A DNA stretch of 64,000 nt, from assembly GCA_015832175.1 (NCBI GenBank), contig WJXW01000001.1:3472001-3536000 (forward strand), in the 5' to 3' direction. The DNA comes from Paraphaeosphaeria minitans. Lineage: Eukaryota; Ascomycota; Dothideomycetes; Pleosporales; Didymosphaeriaceae. This document shows, piece after piece, positions 1 through 10,276 of the stretch. The position numbers and the translations under genes are program-made. The notes under the pieces were generated by a model. The model did no database searches and had not been told where the DNA came from. It saw only the letters and a list, made by a program, of their open reading frames with translations. Each line of letters starts with the position of its first letter. The stretch's first letter is position 1.

Positions 1-1176
1 GACGTAGTTCGGATCGGATTTCCATATCCCATCCCATCTGTCCCGAGTGGTGACCAGTAGCGATCATTCGAAGCTTCAGAGCTGCCGTGAAGGCTATTGT
101 TGTCATTGATGGAGGGAGGCTCGGGCGCTGGAGAGTTCCAGAAGACGTCTCCTGCGGTTGATGATTCGGAAGTATCAGGACGCATAACACGAGGCTGATG
201 CGGCGGTTCACTGCTTGAGGACATTGTTCGATTGCGTCTGAAGGGCTGTGCGGTTCGTGGACGCGGCTCTGTTTGGGGCGCACATTCTCTGAAGTTGTAT
301 CGCTGGTGAGAGTCCCAGTAGCCTCGTATAAACCGTGCGGGCGAGCTTGCCTCCGGAGCTGGTTGTCCATTTCCAGGTGTCTGTCCAGCACCGTTGCTGC
401 GCCAGCTAGTCACCAATCTATGCCAAACTATGTACCAGGGATTCGGAGACTCACCCCGTAATTTCTTCCCCGAGACGTGAGATGCCCTGCGGAAGAGTCG
501 GAGCTTGAGTGCTGTGACGGAGGAACGCGCAGACTTGGTTCCTCATGGGTGTTTCGAGTGAGGCTGCGTTGTCGACGTGTCCGTCCGTCGACGCATGATG
601 GCGCGGGAAAGGCAGTTCGTCATTACCTGGCTCTGAGGAATTCGTTCTCGCCCGCCCCAGTCTAGGTGTACTGAGATGTCCTTTGGGTGGGGAGGGCGCT
701 TCCTCGCTAGTGTCCCCTTGTGATGTTACAAGACTTGAATCTCGATCCTGATGAGCAGGTCTGAAAGGAAGTCGCAGTTCACTGTCGGGAAGCGGTACCG
801 TGAGCCGCGCCGTTGTAGCACTTGGCTCCAGGGTCGCCTGGGCACGTAGAAGAGGAGAAACCGGCAACCCGCTCGACACTGCTTCGCTGCTTCCGACGAG
901 ACGATCTCGAAGGTCTCCAGGATCATCGACGGACGAGTGCACAGCTTGCTGAGGTCTCAGGATCGGTACGTCACCGAGAGTGGTGATGGATTCATCGCGA
1001 GCTCGTACCGGCCCGCGCTTCAAGCGGGCTCGGAAGGTAGGTGGGAGGGAGGGGTTGTGAAAGCGCGCTGGTAGGGTTGCAGGGGCATTCGCAGCTTGAC
1101 TGCGTTCCATGCGCCGACGAGTCCCGTCGACATCAGCAGGTGTCAGGGTAAGTTCCGAAGCATTCAGTCGTATCAT
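1..1176 (-). CDS. Hypothetical Ser/Pro-rich protein, C-terminus beyond window
   Basis: I do not recognise this protein. Exon 1 runs from the ATG at 1176 down to 455 and its frame ends at a TGA that overlaps a perfect donor (GTGAGT). Removing 454-397 (58 nt, acceptor GCGCAG) joins it in phase to 396-1, which stays open to the window edge, giving at least 372 residues. The product is low-complexity, rich in Ser, Pro, Arg and Glu, without a visible signal peptide, membrane segment or known domain. The start is uncertain: a further upstream exon near 1360 cannot be excluded. It is divergent from the PDK1-like kinase, with about 1.27 kb of repeat-bearing DNA between them. The splice junction and the open continuation are seen directly; that it is a real gene is inferred from them. 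Confidence 0.6.
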
Positions 1177-1818
1177 GTTGGATGGTGTAGTGGTAACAGA
1201 TCAAAGCGTGGTAAGGTGTAAGTGAGCCAAAACGAGCCAAAACGAACGAAGATGCAATCCTGTGAGCACCCTCGGGGAGAGAGGAGAGATGGCAGCAAAC
1301 GGTGTACACACAACGGCCGAGGAAAGGGAAGCATGGTGGCTGGATGCCTCCTACCTTGACCACTCATGGCGACTATCTACTTGACCAAAGGGTCGCTGCC
1401 ACTCAGTGAAGGACAGCACGCACAGCGGGCGCGACACGGCATGGCAAGGACGCTGGAGCTACACGAAGACGAAGCTGCTGGTGCATGGGACTGCTGCATG
1501 CTCTCCCACAGTGCAGAGAGGGAGTGGGCTTTCGGCACCATGCGCGCGGTGCAACGTCGTTCTGCCGGCAGCAGTGCTCCGCACAGTGGGAGGCCGGATT
1601 CCTGGGCAGAGCATGCCAGCGGAGTAGCGTGCATGGCGAGCGAGATATTGAGTGTGCGTAAGCAGGCACGGGTAGGTACTCGGGCCGTCCCTCATAGTCG
1701 CACATGAGGCGGGAGCAGGAAGGGCGATCGAGGGCCGCTGGTGGGCGTCGGGCCATCGCAGGCGCAGAGGAGAATTTGGGCGACAGCATTGCGGTGTTGC
1801 GAGTCGTCGGCGGTGCAT

Positions 1819-1950
1819 GGATGGGAATGGGGGTGGGCATGGAGATGGAGATGGGCATGGAGATGGGGATGGGCATGGGGATGGGCATGGGGATGGGCAT
1901 GGGGATGGGCATGGGGATGGGCATGGGGATGGGCATGGGGATGGGCAAGG
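1819..1950. repeat. 12-bp minisatellite (GGGGATGGGCAT)n
   Basis: A G-rich tandem array. About seven perfect units of GGGGATGGGCAT lie at roughly 1864-1946, preceded by degenerate units from about 1819. Because 12 is a multiple of 3, the array is open in several frames and gives spurious repeats such as Gly-Asp-Gly-His; none of these is taken as a gene. It lies about 500 bp upstream of the kinase start codon. Confidence 0.9.
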
Positions 1951-2150
1951 AGAAGTAATGGGCAAGCAACGGGGCATGCAATGGGCATGGAGAAGTAATG
2001 GGCAAGCAACGGGGCATGCAATGGGCATGGAGAAGTAATGGGCAAGCAACGGGGCATGCAATGGGCATGGAGAAGTAATGGGCAAGCAACGGGGCATGCA
2101 ATGGGCATGGAGAAGTAATGGGCAAGCAACGGGGCATGCAATGGGCATGG
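1951..2150. repeat. 40-bp minisatellite, five copies
   Basis: Five head-to-tail copies of a 40-bp unit begin at 1951, 1991, 2031, 2071 and 2111, each opening with AGAAGTAATGGGCAAGCAAC. The copies are essentially identical, so the array is young or kept uniform. Its unit shares the ATGGGCATGG core with the adjacent 12-bp array and probably arose from it. Since 40 is not divisible by 3, long open frames on either strand cycle through all three reading frames and are not coding. Confidence 0.95.
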
Positions 2151-2205
2151 GGGCAGTCGTAAGCTACCGAGAATGTCGCGCTAGACTAGACTACCTTAAT
2201 GGGCC

Positions 2206-2240
2206 CAGCAGCACGCAGCACGCAGCACGCAGCACGCAGC
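2206..2240. repeat. 7-bp tandem repeat (GCAGCAC)n
   Basis: About five units of GCAGCAC/CGCAGCA in tandem, directly after the 40-bp array and about 200 bp before the kinase ATG. Probably in the promoter or 5' UTR of the kinase gene. Confidence 0.85.
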
Positions 2241-2443
2241 CTCGTCCCGCTGCTGTCATCATCTCCAGACGACGCATCCTGCCCTGGCCTTGAGGCGGCC
2301 CTCGCCATCACCACAGCTCTCGCTCCGCCTGTCTGCCTGCCTCCCTGCCTGCCCTCCTAGTCCGCCTGCCCTCCACCCTCCGCCCGCCACACGCCGTACG
2401 CCGCCGTCTGCCCTCCGCCCGCCTGCCCTCAGCGCCCGGCACC

Positions 2444-5150
2444 ATGGACGTCGGAACCCTGGGTCGGCTCCAGATCGCCAACCCGGACGAGGACGAACAC
2501 CCGTCGTCGCCCTCCCCCCCATCGCTGCCGCCGCCGCCGCCTCCTGTGTCTGCACACACGCGAACAGAGCCTGCCCCCGAGCACGAGCACGAGCACGAGC
2601 ACGAGACGCCCGCCCGTCCGTCGTCGCCCTCGCAGGCCTCGTCGACCAGCACCAGCACCATCACCGACCGCTCGAAATCGCTCGCTCCGCCCCACCTGCT
2701 GCCAGAGCCTCAGCCGCCCACGGGCTACCTGGGCTTCAACGCAGACAGCTTCACGACTGCCTCGCCCTTGACCCAGACCGACTCGGCCTCGTCCGCCTCC
2801 TCGCAGCCCCCGACCCGTCTTACCCACCGCCAGTCGATGCCCTTCGTACACCATGCCCAGCACCAGGCCTCGCACCCGCCCTATGCTGCGGCCCCCATCA
2901 CACACCAAACCCGCATTGGCCCCGCGCCACCGTCCAGCATGGGTCCGCGGCCCATGTCCACCCAGATGTACATGCACCCCAACCTGTCCTCGAGCTCCGC
3001 CGCGAACCCAGGCACCTACCGCTACAACGACAGCGTCGCCACCGACATACGGCGGACCAGCAGCTCAAGGGTAGCTCCCAAGGGAATGCCCATGGGCATG
3101 CCCTCGCGGGAGCCCAGCAGGAGCAGCAGGGGGTATCCTCCGGAGATGGCGGCAGGAAATGGGCCCTTTCCTCCGCGCCGGAGCTCGCGGCGCATCCCCA
3201 TGGACGGTGCCCATCCTTCGAGCGTGCCCGCGGCTAGCCATTTGTCGACGTCGCCATACGGCTTGGAAGGCGGACCCCTTCCCAGCAGTGACGAGTGGAA
3301 AGAGAAGGGCGCAGCTACAGGCCTGAGGCAGGAGACGGATCAGAATGGCAGACCCGTCACGAGGGTTGTCAAAAAGGGCGTCAAAGACTTCAACTTCGGC
3401 AGGACGCTCGGAGAAGGCTCCTACAGTACTGTGCTGGCGGCCACGGACCGTCAGACGCTGCGAGAGTACGCCATAAAAGTGCTCGACAAGCGCCACATCA
3501 TCAAGGAGAAGAAGGTCAAATACGTCAACATCGAAAAAGACACGCTGAACCGCTTGACCGAACACCCAGGCATTGTCCGGCTCTACTACACCTTCCAAGA
3601 CGAAACTTCGCTTTACTTTGTGCTCGACCTCGCAGCTGGCGGGGAACTGCTTGGATTCCTGAAGAAAATGACCACATTCGACGTGGAATGCACCAGATTC
3701 TACGGCGCTCAAATACTCGACGCAATCGACTACATGCACTCCCGGGGTGTAATCCATCGTGATCTGAAGCCCGAAAACGTGTTACTTGACGACCAAATGC
3801 ATGTCAAAATCACAGATTTTGGCACGGCCAAGATACTGGACACGAAAAGATCCAACGGCGCCGGTTCGACTGCTGGTGATCCGTTAGAGGGCATGGACAT
3901 GGACCGAGCACAGTCGTTTGTCGGAACTGCCGAATACGTTTCACCCGAGTTGCTTACCGACAAAAATGCATGCAAAGCGAGTGACTTGTGGGCATTTGGA
4001 TGCATAATATACCAGCTGCTGGCTGGTCGGCCACCCTTCAAGGCTGCTAATGAATACCAGACCTTTCAGAAGATCGTGGGATTGGAGTATACCTTTCCAG
4101 ATGGCTTCCCGCCCCTGGCGAAAGATTTGGTGGAAAGGCTGCTGGTCCTGGATCCTGTCACGCGTCTTCCCATTGAACACATAAAAACCCATGCCTTCTT
4201 TGAAGGCATAAACTGGGGTAAAGGGCTGTGGAAGCAGAAAGCTCCGCGACTGAAAGCCCATGTTCCGCCAGCCCACGAGCCCATCAGACTTAACGGTAAT
4301 TACGGCCCGTATCCTTCATCGGAACTTCTCGCCGGTAATACAGCACCAGGCCCCGCTGCACCTCCATCTTCCGCAAACAATCTACGCGTGCCACCTAGGC
4401 TCATCACCGAGCTGCCTCCACCGAGCCAGCTTGACATTGATTGGTCACCCGTGCTCACAAAAAGAGACGAGCGGATATTGAAGCTCGGAAACTTGTTCGT
4501 CACCCACCACCCCGCAGGCCATCCTGTGGGTGCGGATGCCGCTGCTGCTCCCGAAACGCCCAAGAAGTTTTCGCGCTTCTTTGGCGGTAACACCGTCAAG
4601 AAGCGACAGAGATTAGTCATGATTACTTCGAATGCCCGAGTGCTTATGTGCGCTGCAGGCACTAATGATAAGAAGCTGAAAGAGGAGGTGTCAATACTAG
4701 CACCAGGCTGCTCTTGGAGAAGCTTCCAGGACTCGAAAGGCTTGACTGCATGGCTTGTTGAAACAGTACATACTACCTCCCTTTCACTCCTTGTGACTAA
4801 CACCCTGGCAGCGAGACAAGCAGTACGTTTTCGAAGATCCAAAGAGCACCACGAGCGATCCCAACGGCAGCAAATTCTATACCCAGGAATGGCTCGACAG
4901 CATAGAACAAGCGCGAGACTACGCTATATCGCAGAGCATGACAAATTCCTACTCGGGCGACTCGACACTGAACGATCTGAACTCTGCTCTTTCAAGCCCC
5001 TCTAGTACGTTAGGTGGTGACTCCGCCCTGGAAGGAGTTAACATCCCAGCTACACGTATGCTCCGCAAAGAGCAGGCTGACTCTGACTCGCTAAAGGGCA
5101 GGAAGAGATTCAGCAAGCGCCACTCGAAAAATGGACTCGCAAACTTCTAA
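2444..5150 (+). CDS. PDK1: PDK1/Pkh-type serine/threonine protein kinase
   Basis: AGC-family master kinase that phosphorylates the activation loop of other AGC kinases; in yeasts (Pkh1/2) it acts in sphingolipid signalling, cell-wall integrity and endocytosis. Exons are 2444-4765 and 4812-5150; the 46-nt intron has a TGACTAAC branch site, and splicing gives 886 residues. The first ~310 residues are a low-complexity Pro/Ser/His/Gln-rich region including a His-Glu run. The kinase domain spans about 313-585: GEGSYSTV loop at 323, catalytic Lys345, HRDLKPEN at 438, DFG at 458, GTAEYVSPELL activation segment. Residues ~670-815 resemble the C-terminal PH domain of PDK1, and the intron lies inside it. 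The ATG (ACCATGG) has a good context and follows a pyrimidine-rich leader. The unspliced frame would end wrongly at 5005. Confidence 0.95.
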
Positions 5151-7072
5151 GGCGCGGATCGATGATCCTGGTCAGCGGTACCAATGGGCGATCATTTTCT
5201 CAGCCACCGTGACACGGCATCTGTTTCTCGACGTTGTCATTTTTTCGGTTCCCAGCCGGGTTCGATTTCGTTATACTCCGGCTTCTCATAGTATTGGCAT
5301 CACAATCAACCATCCAGCGATCGGCGTTCGGGCGTCTCCTTTTTACCACTTCTACAGATATGGTACGTTGTTTGTGTCGCGACGTGTTTCGCGCATCATA
5401 CATTCCCCTTTCCTATGTCCTTACTACCCTTTTGGAACCCCCCTTGGAGGAAAATCTTCTGGTTTAAACCTTGCATTTACCGGCTTCGGCTTTGGCTTCA
5501 CGACTACTTTATTTCTTTGGTGCACGATCGAGGGCCGCCTTCCTAGTCTTCCTAGACTCCTGCGGTACCCCTTCTATCCTGGGCAGAGGCCTGATGTTAG
5601 CCTAGACGCTGTTTTCGCATGTGGTTTCGATGCAACAAGTTTGTCGCGACAAGTCGGCTTCGTTGGGCATGCAGCGTGCGTCATATTTCGTGTACTTATT
5701 TGCTGAAAAGAGAAAAGAGTGCCTGGCATAGAGGTATAACTTGGCTCTCGAATGGTAGGGGGCTTTCTGCATGGCCGGTTTTCAAGACGCCAGGCAACCC
5801 CGCAACACTTTCAAATTAGAGCGTTCCGCGCATTTTACTTCATCCAGTGCATGTCCTGTGCGTGACCCGGCGGCCGTGGCACCGCGACGGAGACGGGACA
5901 CCGAGGGAACCAAGATGTGTGGTTTTGAGAAGGTTTGGTCAACGACGCGTATGGGGCTGCTCACCGTCTGCAATCGACCTATTGTAATGCTGGGGTTATC
6001 AGCGCGAATAATCTGCAGCCTCCACTTAATAACCACCGAATCGTTTGCAACCACCCATCTGTGCAAAGGCACGAAGCGACTCTGGAACAAGATCATGCAA
6101 CACGGGTGCTTCGGACAATGATCCCGTAGACTATCCCGCAATACAGTACACTGAATGGATCGGTCCGCGCTTGAAGTCGTGAGTCGCGTCGGGATACATT
6201 CGGATCCGTGGATGTGTGCACTATTTTCGTTACGTTGTTGAAAGCAGTACAGTAGGTACTGCACCGCACCGTAGCAAATGGTGAAAGTTGGGACCAATCA
6301 TCAATAGGGTGCGCGTTTTGCTGACGGTGCGCACCGACTGCCAAGCTACGATACTGTACGGTACCATCGAAGGAAGAGAGAATGAGAAAAAAAAGTATTT
6401 CATCCACGTAGCAACTCTGCCCTGCCTAAAGGCCAACATGTATACTTCAAGAAGAACATAAGGTCGAGAACAACGCACTCCTCTCATCCACTCCACAAGG
6501 GAAAAAAAGACAAGGACCTAGGAAAGGGATGAACACGAAGATTGAAATCAAAGCACAATTACCTACTTGTTCCCCTAGGTGTGCATCACTCTGCCCCCAT
6601 CGCACCCTTTAGCCAAGCGATACACTCCGAAGGCGTCCACTTCTTCTCCCCTAGAGGAGAGTCGACATGGACTATCGGTCTATATGTCGGTTCTTCCCAA
6701 AGCAGTGTCCAACGAGCGCTCAACTGAGGTACCGCAAGATACGGTAGGTAGGTAATGAAACGTGACGGCTGTCTTCCGGGTCATGGACCGGCCACGGAAC
6801 GAACGGAATCTCTGCCGGTTGGTAAGTAATGCAGCGTTTTCAGTCTCCTGATGGGATCGCAGACACACCGGTCGATTTGTACCTACGCCTGCATGTTGTT
6901 ATACAAGTTTCTACACCGGCTCGTCGAAATCATGCAGCAGGTACCCAGGTATAGCACTTGGGCGGTTCACGTCTTTTTGGTCGGTCTTCTAGGACTAGCG
7001 TCTGAGCACAAGGCTATGCGGGGCTACGTGCAGCTAAGCGAGCTCATGACGCGTGTGAGTCAGTCTTGCTGG
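5151..7072. other. Intergenic region after the kinase gene
   Basis: No supportable gene. The first few hundred bases are T-rich and probably form the kinase 3' UTR; a 191-codon open frame here starts inside the last kinase exon and has no domain-like composition. The remainder up to the tRNA shows only short unrelated frames on both strands. Confidence 0.6.
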
Positions 7073-7080
7073 TATATAAA
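7073..7080 (+). promoter_or_regulatory. TATA element upstream of tRNA-Pro
   Basis: TATATAAA lies 36 to 29 bp before the first base of the tRNA. Upstream TATA boxes at about this distance are used by Pol III at tRNA genes in some fungi (known for Schizosaccharomyces pombe). Its use here is inferred from spacing. Confidence 0.5.
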
Positions 7081-7127
7081 TGCAAAATTGCAACACCTAC
7101 TATCAAACGGCTTCATGGTCTAGTGGT

Positions 7128-7179
7128 GTAAGTTTACTCTATCCAATTCGTTGCGCTTCGTGTTCTAATAAATTTCCAG
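7128..7179 (+). other. Spliceosomal-type intron in the tRNA D-loop
   Basis: This segment fits the fungal spliceosomal intron of this genome in every feature visible here: 52 nt, GTAAGT donor, CTAAT branch-like core 14 nt from the end, and a pyrimidine-flanked CAG acceptor. The neighbouring protein genes have introns of 46-59 nt with the same signals. It is not at the tRNA endonuclease site. Removal by the spliceosome is inference. Confidence 0.65.
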
Positions 7180-7196
7180 ATGATTCCTGCTTTGGG

Positions 7197-7209
7197 TTAC
7201 TTCCTATGC
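7197..7209 (+). other. Canonical tRNA intron (anticodon loop)
   Basis: TTACTTCCTATGC interrupts the anticodon loop between positions 37 and 38, the usual eukaryotic site cleaved by tRNA splicing endonuclease. Its removal restores the 7-nt loop TTTGGGT. Confidence 0.8.
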
Positions 7210-7253
7210 TGCAGGAGGCCCCGCGTTCGAATCGCGGTGGAGCCCCTCTTCTA

Positions 7254-7260
7254 TTTTTTT
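7254..7260 (+). terminator. Pol III oligo-T terminator
   Basis: Seven consecutive T residues 9 bp after the discriminator base of the tRNA, the normal Pol III stop signal. Confidence 0.85.
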
Positions 7261-7713
7261 CCGTTTCGCGGTCACTGGCAAGGTAGGAGGGAGACTTGGA
7301 AACGCAAGTTTTTACACTTTGAGGAAAAGGCTCAAGAAATATCACCGCCTGTGTCAATGCGCAGTGGTTTGCAGTTCGAACCGCGCAATCGATAATTCGT
7401 TAAGATTTCCAATATACTTTGTATGTCATGCCACTAATTTGTGTTTCCTGGCTGCCAGCAAACATTCATAGAAACGTGCTATCTTGATCAGAGCCTCGGG
7501 GAGAAATGGAACTCTCTTATCTCATCACTGTATCTGGCCTGCGTCTGCTCCGTTGGATGGTCATCAACCCGAAGTGAAGTCTCTTGATCCTATAGTCGAA
7601 CAAATCCAAAAAAAAAAAATTTCCTACACCACCGGACATGTGCTTCAACTTCCCACTGGTATAAGGGAGTAAGATGCATTCTCGTAAAATGCTTTCGATC
7701 GAATATGTGTCAT
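7261..7713. other. Intergenic spacer, tRNA to OPT gene 3' end
   Basis: No gene seen. An A9 run sits near 7610. The stretch GCAGTTCGAACCGCGC near 7370 resembles a tRNA B box, but no flanking stems form. Confidence 0.5.
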
Positions 7714-9987
7714 CTACAAATGCGGCACCTTCAAGCTAGCCAAACCCAAATTCACGATACTGAACAGTCCTTCGCCCAATATTAGACCGCTAGCAAGCAC
7801 AACAATCTGCGTCTCGCTTCGGCCCTTCCAACGCCTCCACCACAAGCTGATTAACCCACCAATGGTACGAGCAAGTGTGAAAGAGGGTGTGTTGTACATG
7901 CCTGCGCATCGTTAGTATCGAAAACCATAACTTGATCTGTCCAAATACGCACCAATAGCAAAGGCAATACCACCAGGCACGAAGTCCAGCCACTTTGCGC
8001 CCAGGCCTTGCCTCTTCCTGAATTGGCCGTAGACCCTCAACATCGTCCCCACAGCAAAGATGGCTCCAGCGCCCGCCGCCCATTCGCGAACCATGGGCGG
8101 CAGGCCTTGGCCGGTGACCAGTCTTGCAGTGAACACCCACACGTACGCTGTTGGAACTTCAAACAGGCCACCTGGGATCTGACCAGCGTACACATGCGTG
8201 TAGAGCTTGTATACCAATGCAGAGATCACTGCTCCGACGGCGCTGCCGATCATTTGGCCCCAGAACTGCGCGTTAGGGGCGGCCCCTAGCAGATGTCCGC
8301 ATTTGAGATCCTGCAGCAAGTCGCCTGCTTGGAGAGCCGCCGATTCGGAGACGGCACCGGCGAGCAAGTTGATGATGACGGAGTTCTTTGCGTTCGGTCC
8401 GGTGGTGGGCGTGATGAGCGCGAAGATGAGCTGTGTAAGCTTCGAGATGCCAGACACAGGGTTGAGGTCCGTCTCGCCTAACGCGCGAACGCCCATGATG
8501 GAGAGAAAGAGCGCTAAAACGAGTGCCAGTAACGTGAGACTGAGGGGAATGAGGTTGGGGAAGGATATGTGTACACCGGCTATGCATGCGGCGAGCGAGA
8601 GGATGAGCCCAATAATCGTTGTACGGTTCGAAATCTGGTGTTCGGGCGGTGCGTCCGGCTCGTTTTCTTCAGAAAGATGCTGCATGGCAGTAGTGATAGG
8701 ATTTGCGGAAGTACCGTTGCCGAGCTGAGTGTATGCAGCTTGACAAGTAATGTTGAGGGTGAGAAGCTGTTTCCAGGTGTGCGTATCGTAGATTTCTTTG
8801 ACGGCAGGATGGTACAACCGGCCGATGGCGAGCAAAGGTCGAACAGCGAGCCATCCGAGGTTGACCAAGGAATCTGCCAGCATGATTGCAAGTGAGATCC
8901 ATACGATCCATCCCTTCGACCCATCTGTCCAGTCTGAGACAGGTCCTGGTGCCCAGCCGCGATGTTTTGCCAGTGGCGACAGAATGCCCCAGCCCACTAT
9001 AGCACCCAGTAGCATATGAAGCGTTGTAGCGGGACCCATGATTATGCCCTGCCCTATGTAGGCTGGAGAAGGATTCAAAGTCCATAGCCATTTGCTTGCC
9101 AACGTAATCCCAAAGACGGGGACCTCGTGTAGCTGTGGAATGAAGTAGGTTATTATCGTGTAGAAAGCCGAGCCAGCAAAGGATATGAGCAGCAGACGGA
9201 TCCTGCCTCCCCAGTCACCGTCATCGTCAGGATCATATCCCTGTCCTTCAATCTGCTGCTCGTGGGATGGTCGAAGCGCGTATTCGCCTTCTGTCTCGGA
9301 AGACTGCAGGAGGCGCTGCTCTTCTCCCCTCTCTTCCTCCTCGCCCCTAGGGTTGGACATGGTGACTTTGGATTTCTCGTCGCCATGCAGGACTTGGATC
9401 ATCAGAGCTGTGGCAGTGCCACTCGGAAACTTCAGCTTCTCGCGAATAATCACCTCTTTGCGCAAAGGCACTGCAAACACCACACCGAAGAAACAAATTC
9501 CCAACGACCAGACAATCAGTCTCCAGAGACTGATGTCAAGAGGTCCATTTTCTTCTTTCGTCAACAAGAAGTTGAGAGCTGGGATAACGCCGACAAACCC
9601 GCATCCAAGCGGCATTGTCCCTACGGCGCCAGCAACAGACTGGACAAGTACATTCTCCACGGGTGTGAATGGGAACTTGAGCATATGGGACACCGTCTTG
9701 AAGTAGGCAAAACCGATCAGAGCTGAAGGCATGGCCATGCCCGTGACCCATCCTGTCTGTAGACCAAAATACATGTTGCTGAAGCATATGGCGACGCCGA
9801 TCGCCAAGCCACATAGGACGCCTCGGAGGGTGAAGTTGTGGGGTTGGTCGGCTCTCTCCGCAAGGAACCTGCGTTCTCTTGACTCTCGCGAACTGTGCCG
9901 AGACGGCGTCGCATCATTGGCATCATGCAGTTCATGATTTCGTTGGTTGTAGCCGATGTCCATGGAATCACCCCGGTCTGGAGCCAT
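7714..9987 (-). CDS. Oligopeptide transporter (OPT family)
   Basis: Proton-coupled membrane transporter of the OPT superfamily, expected at the plasma membrane or vacuole and moving small peptides or metal chelates. Exons are 9987-7953 and 7901-7714; the 51-nt intron (GTGCGT...GATACTAACGATGCGCAG) joins ...FAIG to MYNTPSF..., giving 740 residues from the ATG at 9987. A frame start 15 nt further upstream is TTG, so it was not used. The N-terminus is polar, the first membrane pair (LCGLAIGVAICFSNMYFGLQ) begins near residue 45, an acidic cytosolic loop (about 215-260) is rich in Glu, and about a dozen hydrophobic segments follow. NPVSGISKLTQ is a family-type signature. It is divergent from GPI8 with 290 bp between the start codons. 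Substrate is not predictable. Confidence 0.9.
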
Positions 9988-10276
9988 CCTGTGGGCCGGC
10001 AAGGCACAATGCAGGGCGGACAGGTATAAAAGGAGCGGGGCTTGAACAAGCGCTAAAGCGACATGATTTTAGAGAAAGAGAAAAGGTTGCGCGGGAGCAA
10101 CTCGAGGTCGCTGAATGACGTGATGCGCATCATTGTTTCGCCGAGGACGGCGCGGACAGCCGCAACCCTGCATCTCCAACGTGTATCGGAGAAGGCGCGC
10201 ATAATCCCCTCGAAAGTTCACGACATCATCGCGATTCTCCATAGGTTTCGGGATATTGTCGCGTGCTCCTGCCACC
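9988..10276. promoter_or_regulatory. Divergent OPT / GPI8 promoter region
   Basis: A 289-bp gap separates the two outward-facing start codons, so both promoters must lie here. On the minus strand a TTTATACC motif near 10024 could serve the OPT gene. No specific factor site is assigned. Confidence 0.4.

Larger units (their letters stand above)
7109..7245 (+). tRNA. tRNA-Pro(UGG) with two insertions
   Basis: Removing two segments leaves a 72-nt proline tRNA. The acceptor GGCTTCA (7109-7115) pairs with TGGAGCC (7238-7244); the discriminator is C7245. The T-arm is CCGCG-TTCGAAT-CGCGG and the anticodon stem CCTGC/GCAGG, with anticodon TGG at 7193-7195. A14, G18, G19 and A21 are present. The 13-nt segment 7197-7209 is at the canonical site after position 37. 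The 52-nt segment 7128-7179 splits the D-loop between positions 20 and 21, starts GTAAGT, ends CAG and contains TTCTAATAA as a possible branch site; excising exactly GT...AG restores the D-arm GTCTAGTGGTATGATTC expected for fungal tRNA-Pro. The internal A box (before the insertion) and B box are intact. Whether it yields functional tRNA is unknown. Confidence 0.85.

Noticed and set aside
1403..2148. Long minus-strand frames (up to 244 codons) rich in Pro, His, Cys and Leu
   Set aside because: They read through the 12-bp and 40-bp minisatellites; similar frames are open in all three phases because 40 is not a multiple of 3. No domain and no codon preference.
2290..3237. 315-codon plus-strand frame overlapping the kinase start
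   Set aside because: Shadow of the GC-rich kinase N-terminus in another frame; the kinase frame has the conserved domain.
5131..5706. 191-codon frame after the kinase
   Set aside because: Begins inside the last kinase exon and runs through a T-rich 3' UTR; hydrophobic by composition only.
7355..7392. Possible second tRNA (B-box-like GTTCGAAC)
   Set aside because: No T-stem, acceptor stem or A box forms on either strand. Similar B-box-like words near 28430 and 30205 also lack stems.
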